Part shown: positions 36,757-50,315 of the stretch, piece by piece
Numbering within the stretch: the first letter of the stretch is position 1
Layout: each line of letters opens with the position of its first letter
Source of the DNA: Lojkania enalia
Lineage: Eukaryota > Ascomycota > Dothideomycetes > Pleosporales
Assembly (NCBI GenBank): GCA_010094045.1
Contig: ML986591.1
Location: 141,965 to 205,964 of the forward strand
Direction: 5' to 3'
DNA length: 64,000 nt
Translations under genes and position numbers: made by a program
Notes under the pieces: generated by a model
Told to the model about the DNA's origin: nothing
Seen by the model: only the letters and a program-made list of their open reading frames with translations
Databases searched by the model: none

Positions 36757-38459
36757 ATTTATCCTCAAGATTCTTTTCGATTGTGAGTGTTGTGTTAGCG
36801 TGTCGCCGTTGCTGTAGGAAAAGAAGTTGAATACTTATGTACTATACAAATGACTTTCTTCGGTAAATTTTGATGCGGGCGGCGGTTGGGAAGGTGGTCG
36901 GCATGAAATGGCGTTTCGGTTTAATGTGTTTTTCTTGGGACTATGGGTGGTTTTGCGGTGGGGTATGGTGATGCCACGCCGTCTGTAGAATGGCATTTTG
37001 AGACGCAATATATGAATTGCTCAAATCGTGGTACAGGATTATGCCTAATGCGAGGCCACATACATTACGACCTGCCCATGTTGAATGTGTTTTGGGCAGG
37101 CTTATAGTCTGTAATTGGCCTATACGTCGCCCTTCTACGCTACCCAATTAACTTTGACCTTCAGCCCACTACACGTTCCAGACTGCTCATCCTACCACCA
37201 TCTCCTCCGCCCTGTTCCGCACCACCCTTCTTCCGTCGCCGTCGGACACGTCCCCGATATCCTTCCTATCCAATCAAAAACCCTCCCACCCGCCCCTCTC
37301 TTTCCACTCCTCTAGTGCCAGGTGGTGAATAGTCTACAAAAACATACGATGCCTACGGTGGGGACCATGTAGAACAGTCTAGACCAGATTCTTGCGATGG
37401 TCGTCGGGTAGGATGATGTGGTGGCGTATATCATGTGCTTGGGGCTTGCATTGCGTTTAGCTGGGCTGTAAGGGAGAGGGCGGAGGGTGGGTATAAAGAG
37501 GTCAGTCTAGTGCGTACGATGGGAGAAGGGAATTCGGATTTGATGTTTGCTAGCCAATTCACGGATTGACCGAACAAGCAATCCAGACTTCAATTAATAT
37601 ATATATATATATATTGCTTGCAGAGTAACGGTGCGGTATCTACGTCAATCACGACCTTGCTTCCTTGCCGGCCTGAGGACGAACCCCTTATCAACCCACT
37701 CCGTTAAACCTTATCTCTCCTCAATGCCCCCTAGATCCGATATTCCTTACGCCACCTCCTCTTTTTAGCCTACAATCGAACTCACGTCCCCATAAACTCT
37801 CCCATACACCCCCAACCAATCAACCAGCCAACCAACAAAAAATAAGGAAAGGGGATGGGTTGCATACCCTCACACCACCCACCCCGACACACCCAGCCCG
37901 TCCTCATCTCTAGCCACAGGCCAGCAATACACGTTGTCCACCACCGGCCACCGTACCGCGTTGCTATGCCGATGTCTCGCAGCTTGAGGCCCAGGGGAGG
38001 AATGGCGAGGGCGGGTTGTCCGCCGGCGGTTAGGAGAAGGGGGAGGTAGTAGGGTGGGATGGGACTTGAGATCAGGATTGTAGGGAGGAGGGAGCAAGAT
38101 ATATAGATAGTAGAAGAGGCGGAGGGCGCGATGGATTGGATTACCTGCTCAAAGAAGCCATAACCTCCGTTTTATTATCAAGAGAAAGTAATATGGTTTC
38201 ATAAAGCACGGTGCAGGATTGGGGTTCATAGGAAATGAAATGACGTCCTTTATGATTCGGTAATGGAGATTAAAGACACCAAATAGCAAATCCAGTATAT
38301 TTATTTTGAAGGTGACAATGTTTGCGAATTTCATCTTGAAGTTTGGGACGCCAGAGTATATTATAATTACACGGGCGTGTTGCAAGTCACTAACTTCCCT
38401 TAACGAGATATTCACAATTTCCTGCATTTTACTCAAATCCACGAATTGGAAAACATCTC
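36757..38459. other. Intergenic with TA microsatellite
   Basis: 1.7 kb without a supportable gene. Holds a (TA)n run at about 37593-37614 and Pro/His-rich chance frames (for example 37855-38049). Confidence 0.5.
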
Positions 38460-38465
38460 AATGAA

Positions 38466-38925
38466 TTAGGTAAAGCTCTCAACATCATAGCACATATGCA
38501 AATCACACTCGATAGTCAATCTCTCTTTCCTACATGAAAAGTCGCTCATAGCATCAACTGCACCCCCCAGCACCAATATTCTCGCAACATTCACTCTATA
38601 CGTACTCCCATAAACCACCACCCCGCCAATATTCTTCGTAATCCTAATAAACTCCTGATTCCCTTGCGGCCCAGCATGCAACATCTCTCTCAAAGCATCT
38701 ATATCTAACGGAGGATTATACGCCGCTACCAACTTGGCAATGAACTCTCATCGCTTTCGTCCCGTTCACCGGAGAGTTTAGTACTTGGCATATGGGAGCC
38801 CTCACCATGGCTAAAGCGGGTAGGGTTGTTTCTCTCATATTTATCGTAGCATCGGGTTTTCCTTGAAGATTGTAGAAGGCGCCATGGGGGGGGACTGCTA
38901 ACGGCCCAATTTGAAGCCTTTCCAT
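38466..38925 (-). pseudogene. Frameshifted fragment, unknown protein
   Basis: Two overlapping minus-strand frames read as one protein if a one-base shift near 38735 is allowed: MERLQIGPLAVPPHGAFY...NSPVNGTKAM, then FIAKLVAAYNPPLDIDALRE and KNIGGVVVYGSTYRVNVARI. The first frame ends in a stop (38716) and the second has TGA just upstream of the join. I do not recognise the family. It lies downstream of the HET-domain relic on the same strand and could be part of it or a separate decayed gene. Confidence 0.45.
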
Positions 38926-39619
38926 TGCCAGTCGAACCGATAGAAAGTATCCAGAATGAATGAATGAGTCGAGACTGAAGAGGCTATATGGTGGCTTCTC
39001 GTATTTAAGTCTTCCCTGCTTTATTTGATAGGCCTTGAGGCATCAGCTATTGTGAATATTTGGTAGACTGTGAATATTGTGTATAGTGGCCCGCCACTCC
39101 TCCGCCTAGAAAAAAAATTGTATGTACCCATCGTTGAATGTTGCACCAAATTCTGACTCAATGCAGGCACAATATGCATCCTAGACCATGTTGGAGTGAG
39201 GCTGCGATCCCCCGTACCCATTATTAAATGGCTCGTAAAGAGATAGGCATATGGACAATAGTATCTTTCCATCGGTTGTGCTAGGAAATATGTATTGCCA
39301 AGGTAATTCAAGAAATGTGTTCTTCATATGTTTTATTATGAACATACTCTACTGGTTCGTCTCTGCGAAGTTAAGGAGGGTAGAGTCGTTAGATGGGCGC
39401 GACTTGAACATGTCTTTATCCCATTGTTTCTTTCGTACCGTTCCTAGAACAATTTCGATGAGCGAAGTTACACTCTCCCGTTGTTCTGTTAAGCTCATAG
39501 GTATAACTCGACAAGATCTATGTGCACGTGACGTAGAGTCTAGTGGGGTAACTTCTGGACTTTCTAGAAAGAGATAAGAACATGTAGAAATTAATCGAAA
39601 TCCCGGCTGGTAATTATGA

Positions 39620-41411
39620 TCAGAAGACAGTTCTTACCGAAGGATGAGATATATGAGATCCTTTTAAATTACCGGAGTTAAGTATGAAGAGGTGGTCATA
39701 TCCTGGGTACACAATCTTTGCCAGAGGTGCATTTGAAACGAGATTGAGGTTCGATGCATGTCCCTCCCAAACCTTGCGCCGAGGCTTGACGAGATAAACC
39801 TCTGCCGATTCAATCCTAGCCTCGAATGATGGACGTTCATCGAATACAAAGAGATGCATCAAAGTGATGGACAACGCACCAGTGTCAGCATCAACAAAAG
39901 CATCACGATCCCAAACCCTTCCTAGGACAAAAGCTCCTTTGAAATTGGCACATGGAGTGCCGAATTCCAAAAGCCATTCACACACCTTCCAGCGATTCTT
40001 GCCTCATACAGTGCTTTACTGTAAACTTTGATCGATACGTGGTTGACTACGTCTAACGGAGTAAAGGCAGACCGCCAGGCACTTGGATTGTTGCAATTCG
40101 GCACCCAAGAAGGTAAGGATGAGTCTGGCAACCCGAATCGCCTAGGAATTCTAAATACTACTTGGCGTAAAATGATGCATTTTTCAAACTTAGGATCCAG
40201 TGTGCGCAGAGTCCGATGTAAAAGTGTTGACGGGAAATGGAATAGCCAGGAGGAAACTGGTCCCGGCGTAGGTCATTTTGAAGGAATGAAATGACACCGT
40301 ACAGCCTGTCTCGGGGATCTGAGGCATGAGAATTCGCCATGAGCCTAATTAACTTGAAGACATCGCTGACCATTTCCTTGGGGAAGCTTTTAAGGGCAAG
40401 ATGCTGGACCCTAGGTACTGTTGTAGTATCCCAATCAAAAGGCGAGGCGCCTTGAAGGTTGGAAAGGTTCGTCATGACGATACTATCTGCTTGGAAGTTG
40501 ATATCGCCAATGCGGAGCAATGCTCTCTCGGACATCAGCAATTCCTGGATGACCCATATACGACTGAAGTATCTCCTCCCAAGCAAACTGAGTACGATTT
40601 CCTACTACCGTACGGGAGCAAGTTATCCGGTTGCAGGTTGTATCAGATACCATCGCACGATATCAAATCACGCTGGATATCAGCTGATATACCCTTCCTT
40701 ATATACATAAATATGGCCTGCTGGCCATCCTCAATCAACCAGTTCAGCTCCTCATCTCCCTCCCTGAGACAAGATTCGCCTCTCACCACAAATATAATCC
40801 CCAAGAAATACAACGACTCTTAAACATTCCTCATAGATCTGTCGCATTTTAAGGACTTGAGATTCTCTCTCAGTAGGATTGTCCTAGTTTATGTAAAAGG
40901 CGTCAACCTATAAAACTCGGACACCTCATAAACCGAAGAAGGGGAGGACAGTTTTTAGACTGCAATAACACATACCAATATGACCTGATGTACATAGGAA
41001 CGCACGGCGAAATGTCATTATCTTCACCACCCCATTCATATGAGACAGTTTCATATTCTGGACAGGTGCTGTGGGGAAATGTTTCCTGTGTCAAGTGGAG
41101 AGGATAATCAGGCCTGGGAGTGGCGGGGAGGCACACCAGCCTAAATTCATCTGGCCCTAGTCTGCTGCCATAGATATGTGATGTCTTGGACAATATTTTC
41201 GGGGTTTCTGTAGATTCGGGTTTGACTGAAAGCTTTCTGCGTGTCCTAGCATACTGTTTGATGCTTTCGAGACGAAACGAGTACTTGGCCTCTTATTCCC
41301 TATAGTAAGAGATTCCTCTGGCGTACTAATGGTCAGTGCCTCTAAGGGAAATGCTTGATAGTAAGATCTCTGACAGTCTCTTTCTATTACTGAAAATCCC
41401 TCGATGAGCAA
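39620..41411 (-). pseudogene. HET-domain (heterokaryon incompatibility) pseudogene
   Basis: HET-domain blocks are readable in order on the minus strand but in different frames: FRLVCLPATPRPDYP and YETVSYEWGGEDND (about 41140-41015), a degraded middle with RENLKSL then MRQIYEECLRVVVFLGD (about 40880-40795), the hallmark RRYFSRIWVIQELLMSERA (about 40580), ASDPRDRLYGVISFL (about 40310), SSLPSWVPNCNNP (about 40120) and CEWLLEFGTPCANFKG (from 39985). At least three frame changes are needed (near 40850, 40150 and 39985-40000), and no intact ORF spans the domain. Intact HET proteins trigger cell death when incompatible fungal individuals fuse. Relics are common because the family expands and decays quickly. 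Confidence 0.8.
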
Positions 41412-41948
41412 GTGACTCTAGTGTTACGCTCAAGGGCTTGATGCACTTTCACGCCCATTTTTAGTCTCCTTCGGCGGCATTTCCCTTCTATACGGAATAC
41501 TTAACGGCCACCAAAGTCCCATCTGCCAAGGAGGTTCATCGGGCGGGAATGCCAAGGCTGAGTTACTTCCGTCCAGGGTAGCAACAAATTCCTCGATAGA
41601 AGGACAGGTGTATTCGCACTTGCAACATGGAGTAGCGCCATCACCAAGGAGGACAATATCTGGGGTTGCACAAGTAAATTTATGCTACCGAGTCATTCTG
41701 AGAAGTCAAAAAAAAAAAAAAAATGTTGGAGACATGAAGTTAATGGCAAGGCTGTGGAAATCTTGGAAGGTGCATCAAGAGGCTTGCGGCAGTAGTTGCT
41801 CGTCCTCGGTAAATCCTGCCGTAGTCTTCCCCAACTGCTTCGTTTTAATTTACTATCAGAGTAATCTGAAGAAGTGCAAATCTTTAATTATTTTTTCAAA
41901 ATCTACCATCGTACAACACTATCACATACCTACTCATCATCCACCTTC
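41412..41948. other. Intergenic
   Basis: 537 nt between the HET relic and ADE2 stop. Contains an A-run at 41708-41722. No supportable gene. Confidence 0.4.
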
Positions 41949-43646
41949 CTACTTCCCCATACCCTCCAAATAACTCTGCCAACCGGCCTCAAGCAACTCT
42001 CTATCCTTTCTAAGAACTTCCTTCTCATTTCCCTCCATCCAAACTCTCAACCTCTCCCTAATTTCCAAATCTGTCGCGCCTAGAATCCTCACCGCCAACA
42101 ATGCTGCATTCGTCGAGTTATTGATGCCAACCGTCGCAACGGGCTCGCCTCTGGGCATCTGTGTCATGCTGTACAAGCTATCTACGCCATCGAGATGCGT
42201 GGCCTTGACCGGGAGGCCGATGACTGGTAGTTGCGTCCAGGAGGCACACATGCCTGGCAAATGGGCGGCACCGCCCGCCGCACCAATGATGACGCGAACG
42301 CTCGTATCGCTGGCGGATTTGGAGAACTCACGGAGCCAGTCGGGCGTCCGGTGGGCGGATGTGATGCGTGTGGTGAAAGGGATCTGTAGCTTTTCGAGGA
42401 TTTGAAGGCCGGCGCGGAGGACGGGTAGGTCGGAGTCTGAGCCCATGATGACAGCTACTAAAGGCTCATCTTTTGGTGTTTCCTTGGCCTCGAGTGACTT
42501 GCCTTTTTGAGTATCCACTGCGTCGATGAGGGGCTGGATTTCTCGTTCGGCGGCCGCCATTGTGGGCGCGGTGAGGGTGATGTGGCCCATTTTCCTACCT
42601 GGTCGGGCATCACCTTTGCCATAGAGGTGGATCGAGGCATTTGGTACTTCGACAGCCTTTTTTGCAACCTGAATATGAGAGTCTGGTGTCCAGCCGCCCA
42701 GAATGTTGAGCATGATAGCTGGTTCGCGGAGGCGAAGCCCTAACTCTGGGATAGGGAGGTCAAGGATGGCGCGAAGATGGGCATCGTATTGAGAAAGGGG
42801 ACAGGCCTCAATTGTGTAGTGTCCTGAGTTGTGCGGCCGTGGTGCGATCTCGTTGACAAGTAGAGTGCCATCCTTAAGCAGAAACATCTCGACTCCGAAC
42901 ACGCCTTTGCCCTCGAAAGCTCCAATGGCCTTCTTAGCCAGCTCCTGGGCTTTCGCTGCGGTTTCCTTTGATACTTTCCTTGGCGGTGCATAAGTGAGCT
43001 TGCAGATATTATCTTCGTGGATTGTCTCTACAGTCGGGAATGTGAGAACACCATCTTTCGTCTTGACCACCATGACGGCAAGCTCCATCCTGAAATTAGC
43101 CCAGCGTTCCGCATATAGTGGTCTGTTACCTAATGTTTTTCTTGCCTTCGTGATATCATCCTCGCTCTTAACCACAAAATTTCCTCGACCATCATATGCT
43201 TCTGTCTTGCTCTTCAGCATGTACGGATAACCGAAATCTTTTCCGACATCTTTGAATGCTTCTTCGTCCGCACCTGCTACGTCTCTGCTCTCTGCCACGG
43301 CCACACCATGATCCATTAAATGTTTCTTCTGCGCAAATTTATCCTTGATGATTCTGAGCGTTCTCCAGTGAGGCTCGACCTCGACGTCCTTTGATACCTC
43401 TTCCAGCATATCTGTGTCCACGTGCTCGATTTCCACGGTGAGAACATCGGATGCTTGTGCCAGCTTCCTCACGGCCTCGGCTTCTTTAAATGATCCCTCT
43501 ATATGCCCGTCATGAGCAGATATCTGTTTTGCTGGTGATGCTGCAGTATCTAGCACGTTCACTCGAATGTTATAGCGGTTCGCGGCTTCGTTGAGCATGC
43601 GGCCCAATTGGCCGCCTCCGAGCACCCCGACCTTCCTATCGTCCAT
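41949..43646 (-). CDS. ADE2: Phosphoribosylaminoimidazole carboxylase (Ade2)
   Basis: Intronless, 565 residues, normal length for fungal Ade2. It converts AIR to CAIR in purine biosynthesis. Residues 1 to about 385 are the ATP-grasp PurK-like part: N-terminal nucleotide fold VGVLGGGQLGRMLNEAANR, YPYMLKSKTEAYDGRGNFVV, and metal/ATP site FLLKDGTLLVNEIAPRPHNS. The C-terminal PurE-like carboxylase part carries VAVIMGSDSDLPV, the TSAHRTPDWL loop and GAAGGAAHLPGM. The start is the first ATG. Neighbouring minus-strand genes eL18 and the transporter are unrelated in function. Confidence 0.98.
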   Translation of the reverse strand: MDDRKVGVLGGGQLGRMLNEAANRYNIRVNVLDTAASPAKQISAHDGHIEGSFKEAEAVRKLAQASDVLTVEIEHVDTDMLEEVSKDVEVEPHWRTLRIIKDKFAQKKHLMDHGVAVAESRDVAGADEEAFKDVGKDFGYPYMLKSKTEAYDGRGNFVVKSEDDITKARKTLGNRPLYAERWANFRMELAVMVVKTKDGVLTFPTVETIHEDNICKLTYAPPRKVSKETAAKAQELAKKAIGAFEGKGVFGVEMFLLKDGTLLVNEIAPRPHNSGHYTIEACPLSQYDAHLRAILDLPIPELGLRLREPAIMLNILGGWTPDSHIQVAKKAVEVPNASIHLYGKGDARPGRKMGHITLTAPTMAAAEREIQPLIDAVDTQKGKSLEAKETPKDEPLVAVIMGSDSDLPVLRAGLQILEKLQIPFTTRITSAHRTPDWLREFSKSASDTSVRVIIGAAGGAAHLPGMCASWTQLPVIGLPVKATHLDGVDSLYSMTQMPRGEPVATVGINNSTNAALLAVRILGATDLEIRERLRVWMEGNEKEVLRKDRELLEAGWQSYLEGMGK

Positions 43647-44086
43647 CTTAACTGTATTTGCAATCTAGTAGGGTGAGTGTAAAGAAGAATCTAAGCGGTA
43701 GGAGGATGTTGTATGGTTTCGCAGAATTTTGGAGGTGAAAATAGTTGGTCAAATGGCGAGGGTGGGGCACAGCAAAAATTTAAAGTCGCGCATCACAATG
43801 GTAGACTAGCCTTGTGCTTGGAAGACTGTCACATAATTGGGGTACGTCCCCTAGCAGCTTTGAATTTTCCAGTGCATGTCACGGTTGATTGCAAAGTTAT
43901 AGAGGTTCGTTGAATATGCCATTGGCCCGAAGAGCTTATGGCATGCTTCCATTGCAAATCGGACATTGAGTATCATTTTTTGAATCCGTAAAGAGCCCTT
44001 ACTAGGCACGATCCACGCCACACTTGAATCCATCAAGTATGTCCACGCCAACGAGTCAAAGAAACCACACTATCTCTGAATACCGC
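43647..44086. other. ADE2 promoter / eL18 3' flank
   Basis: 440 nt between two minus-strand genes; no supportable frame. Confidence 0.5.
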
Positions 44087-44971
44087 TTACACCTTGAAAC
44101 CTCTAGACCTCCTGCGGCCACGAGCACGCTCGAACTTGCGTCCTTTGCTCTCGACATAGGGTTTCTATAGCAGGTCAATAATATGAAATCGAAAATGGAG
44201 ATCCCAAAACGTACCTTGTGCTTGTGCGGGCCCATGCCAAAATGCTTGACGGCCTCACGGGCATTCTTGGGGCCACGGAGAAGGAGGGTGTTGGCGCCAG
44301 TCGGGGACCTCAAAGCAAGCTCATCGATGGTGAGGCATTCGCCGCCAGCCTTCTCGATGCGAGCACGAGCTGTGCTGGTGAAACGAAGAGCGGCGACAGA
44401 GAGTTTGGGGAGCTCCAGCAGACGATTGTCGTCGGTGACGGGGCCAATCTGCCAGTACGTTAGAGTCTGTCTCATTCCGAATGACGAAATATCCGTACGA
44501 TGACGATCGTCTTTCCCTCGTGAGCCTTGGCGGAGTACTTGTTCGCGGCAGTCGCAACGATCTTCGACACGCTCATTGCTATTTCACATTTAGTCGGCCA
44601 ATTCCAAATTTTACCAAGTGTCGCTCGGCTTACGCGGGCGGTTGATCTTCGACATCATGAGCCGTCGGAGTACGGTCTTGTTGAAGGGAGCATCGGTACG
44701 ACCTAGAAGAGCCATAATGAGCCCCATAAGTCCATCGTATATCGAGGGGAAATCACTTACGAGCCAGGAACTTGTACAGACGGACCAAAAGCTTCACGTA
44801 CGGATTCGTAGACTTAGGGACCTCTGCGAAAACTGTCAACTACCGCAACTTCGGATATCATGCTGCGTCCTGAGGACAGCGGGTCGCCGGCGTAATGCGC
44901 CGACTCGACGGGGGAAGACACGTACTGCGGTGCCCGTCTCGAACATGATGCCGGTCGAGATCAATCCCCAT
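44087..44971 (-). CDS. RPL18: 60S ribosomal protein eL18
   Basis: Six exons: 44971-44926, 44823-44761, 44702-44634, 44578-44499, 44448-44215 and 44164-44087, total 189 residues. The N terminus [19 protein letters not shown] and core segments [61 protein letters not shown] and the basic tail [13 protein letters not shown] are those of eL18. Every junction restores conserved sequence (HRK-VPK, LAR-RTD, RPP-MSV, HKHK-KPYV). Exons 1-4 are only 46-80 nt, giving an intron-dense 5' half, common for fungal ribosomal-protein genes. Confidence 0.97.
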
Positions 44972-45662
44972 TGTGACTGTGGATTGAGTGTGTGTTGCTG
45001 TGGGTTAGTAGGAGGTTGACACAAGTTTCAAGGTGACGAATTTCGCACCCACACACGACTCCGAGCTTAGCGAGACTTGGCGCATCTGACCTCACCGCCC
45101 GGCAGAAAAGGTTGGCGCGCGCAGCCACCCAGTAAGAGGACCCTAAAACGTTGTCCAATCACACGCACGTCAGATTGGGAGAATCTTGAAACCTCGGTGG
45201 AAAGGAGTTGTAAACACACGGTCCATTACCATTACGTAGCTAGTATGTATACCCCCCCCTCCATAGTGCGTCCAGTCATTGCGCAACCTCTATCTATAGA
45301 CGCAATGTGTAGTTTTGATCGTTTCCCTATAATTGCTCCAGAAAATAAAAAAAAAAAAAGGACAAATACAATGCTATATCTGCTCCCTGAGCGTACAGGA
45401 AAACGAGCAGAATTCCGTGCCGATATCTTGAGAGAACAGGCCGATAAGGCGAAAGAAACCGCTGGTCTATGCCGCCAAACCCCGAACACATGAAGCCATT
45501 TCGCCTCTCCAAGCCTACTCCAAAATCAGATATAAAACAAGCAATGAATCAAGTATAAGCCCCCGGTATCCTTGAACAGACAGGAAACTTTTGCAGTACC
45601 GAGTTGAGCCAATCATTAACTATTCATTGATAGTGACTGCCGGGCACAGTTGACCCCCGTGT
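44972..45662. other. eL18 promoter / transporter 3' flank
   Basis: 691 nt; no supportable gene. C- and A-runs at 45250-45258 and 45347-45358. Confidence 0.5.
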
Positions 45663-47128
45663 TCACGCTCCCTTTTCACCGAGCATCTTGCCAATGCCGG
45701 AGACAAATTTGGCATTAGATTCGGGAGCAAATCTCGGAGCTAGGCCAGCAATGAGGAAGAACATGGTGCCCAGAACCAAGCCAAAGACGAGTAGCTTACG
45801 AGCAGCAGGGCGCTGCGAGCCAAATTCGGCCCACTTCATATTGCCCTGAGCCAAGTACTCTTTCAACTTGTCAGCGCCCAACTTGTAGTAGATCAGACCG
45901 GCAAGGGCAATGCTGTATCCGAAGGCCTGGAGAAGGGTTACGGGGTCGCCGAACAGGAACATAGAAGCGAAAACAAGTAGGATATCCTTGAGCACACCAG
46001 AGAGTGTGAGTACGAGAGAAGACGTCTTGCCAATCTAAGGATAGTTAGCTATTGAATTACGGCAGGATCAATAAGCTACCCACCAGGAATACAACAGAGA
46101 CGTTAAGAAGGAAAGCGACAAGAGCATTGGCAAGGAGGGTGAAATGACCGACGCGGGAGATGTCATCTAGAGACATTTGCGGAAGCTCGGTGAAGAGGCA
46201 AACAATGCCGTTCATGACGGCACAGGCTGGAGCATAGTAGTAGAGGGAGACCAGGGGGTCCATCTTGAACTCAGCAGAGCTGAGCAGACGCTGAACCATG
46301 ACTAGACGGACAGCTTCGAAGATGATACCGCCGCATTGGAAGAGGAAACCGATCATGACAAACTTGATCTCTCCAATAGAAGCGATTATGACACCAATGA
46401 CAATGAAGGAAACATTGCCTAGGGTCTTCATGTTAGGAGGGGCAACGCCGAGACTCCAAGTCGCGAGCAAGACGGCAACAGGAGTGGTAGCCTAAGAGCT
46501 GTCAATTCTTCTTTCAGCCCTACGACTTCTTATAGCACATACCTTTAGCATCTGGATGAAGGCGACGCTTAAGTACAAATATGTCTGATTACCACAGATC
46601 AAGCTCAGGCTGAAGAAGAGACCGATGGGAACAATCGCACGAAGATAGACGCGTCCCGTCATGGGAACCTTCTTTCTCGAATCGAGGATGGTTGTGAAGC
46701 GTGCGAGAAACTGTGTCATGAGCGTGGCAAAAGCCAAATGCCATGTCGTTAGGAAGATAGCTGGCGGAGATTAGCGGGTTGCGCGTGAGGGGATATTCAT
46801 ATAAACGTACGATAGTCTGTATATAAATTGTTAGCAGTTATTAAGGCTCTCCACTGTTGCTGTCACTTACGAAATTTGGCCGTGTCTAATATCCATTTGT
46901 TGAATACAATGACGCTCGAACTGAGGGAGATCCATGTCCTACATCATCGATCAGAATGCTGCAATTGCAATGGCAGCGGCTGGATCCAACATACGCAATG
47001 TAGACGGCAGGATGGAAAGTAGGAGGCTCAGGCTGGGGCTTCTCGACATTGGGGTTGACGGTTGGTAGCACCGGCTGGGCGGTATCGCGCGCAGCATCGA
47101 TAGAGGAGCGGACCTTTTCGTCGGACAT
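45663..47128 (-). CDS. Triose-phosphate/nucleotide-sugar transporter family protein
   Basis: Six exons: 47128-46995, 46938-46871, a 6-nt microexon 46816-46811, 46760-46543, 46491-46084 and 46034-45663, giving 401 residues. A DMT-superfamily membrane protein with about ten hydrophobic segments. The motif set (WISLSSSVIVFNKWIL, FLTTWHLAFATLMTQFLAR, SLICGNQTYLYLSVAFIQMLK, TPVAVLLATW, GVLKDILLVFASMF) places it in the TPT (DUF250) family of antiporters in the Golgi or endomembranes. Substrate cannot be inferred. The cytosolic N terminus is Pro-rich. The two introns around the microexon have excellent branch sites (TGCTAAC and GCTAATC). Microexon inclusion adds His-Tyr, giving KFHYPIFLTT, matching the F-x-YP spacing I recall in homologues. 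Skipping it also keeps frame. Confidence 0.9.
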
Positions 47129-48530
47129 GATGGCGACGGGCGGGGTAGCGAAAAGGAGAGACTAGGTGAGTTTTTCGTCGGTGGATGCGCAGAGGGGTGC
47201 GGGCGTGCAAAAGGTGGAATGTGGCTTCAGCGTCGAGGGTGAGAGGTCCGGCGGGCCACGGCTGACTGATGCACTTCGCCACAAATCCTGTGACAACAGC
47301 ACGTAGGTATCACCCGCAACAATAGCGACAGCACACACGGCAACAGCGCGCAGTGTAGCAACTGTGCTCGCGCGCACAAAGGTGACGGTGGGACAAAGAG
47401 GATGGACAAGGAGCGTGAAGGGACGCGGCAGATGGCGTAGTAGTAAAGACAAAAAAAGAGGATCAAGGGTAAATTAGCGGCAGGGGAGGGGGTCGACGCG
47501 GCGAGGGACCGGGGGGTGAATCTAAGCCCTCAGCTCGGGGCTAGCCGTCTATGGATGTATGTATTATTCGCAGGACACGGTTTCAGGCGAGGTTCCTGAC
47601 GTGCTAGATATATAAAAGCCTACTAATAGAGTAGGGGTTGTGAGCAGCGGTGGGGGCAGGGCAGAGCAGAGCGACATGAAACAGATCAGCCTTGCACCAG
47701 TAGACCTGGACGGCGCCGTTTGGTTACGCGCAAGCTCCCCACCTGTCCCGTAAATTTGCGCTACACGTACGCTGTTGAGCGCTCTGGGCTCGATATGGAT
47801 GTGCCCGTCCGCCTCGACTCGATTTGTCTGCTCCGCACCTAGAATGGAGACCTAGGATAGCATTGCCGCCATCTGCGTTCCTATAGGTACCTGTCACAAG
47901 CCGTCAAGCGCAGCGGCGAACGGGTGAGCATGCCGGAGAGGTGCTAGATCTGCTGGATGTGTTACCGTGTGGACCGCCGTCGCCTGGCCCTTGATGCGTT
48001 TATCTTCCTATTTGGGGGCGAGGTTGTAAGGGTTGGTTCGCTGACACTCGCTCGCAAGCACGCACATGCACACGCACACACTAGGCGGCTCAGGGCAGGC
48101 ATTTGAGGGAGGCGAGGACGTGAAGATGAACACGACGTCGGGCGGCCAATCAGTGCGGACACGCTCTCTTCTCAGAGGGGGTTAGGGGGGAGGACATTCA
48201 CAGGCGCAGAGCCTGATGATGGATGCCCCTTTTCTGTTCCCCCAGGCCAGATGCAATGCGCGCTGGGTCCCTGGGCGGCGGGCTCGCTCACGGGCCACTC
48301 ACAGGCCGCGCGCAGGTCTCAGGCCCCATCTAGCGCGAGATAAATCCAGTGCAAGCTATAATTCACCACCATCATCACCACCACTTGTACTTCTTATTTC
48401 AACTGCCTCCCCGCCCCGCACCCCGTTAGTTGTCCCCAATTGACTGTCCTCCGCTCTAGAGTTCATGCTCCACACGGTTCGCCAGACGTTGAAGAGAGTC
48501 CCCAGTTTTCAAGAGCTCTTGCAGGGAAAG
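47129..48530. other. Divergent promoter, transporter and UGM
   Basis: 1.4 kb between divergent genes. GC-rich with repeated AC/GC simple motifs (for example CACACGCAC around 48060-48080) and a CACCACCATCATCACCACCAC stretch near 48366. No supportable gene; pyrimidine-rich sequence precedes the UGM start. Confidence 0.5.

Positions 48531-50315
<1,785 letters not shown>

Noticed and set aside
48060..48085. ACACGCACAC-type run as a possible CRISPR or satellite
   Set aside because: Short simple-sequence tract in a GC-rich promoter; no repeat-spacer structure, and CRISPR arrays are not expected in fungi.
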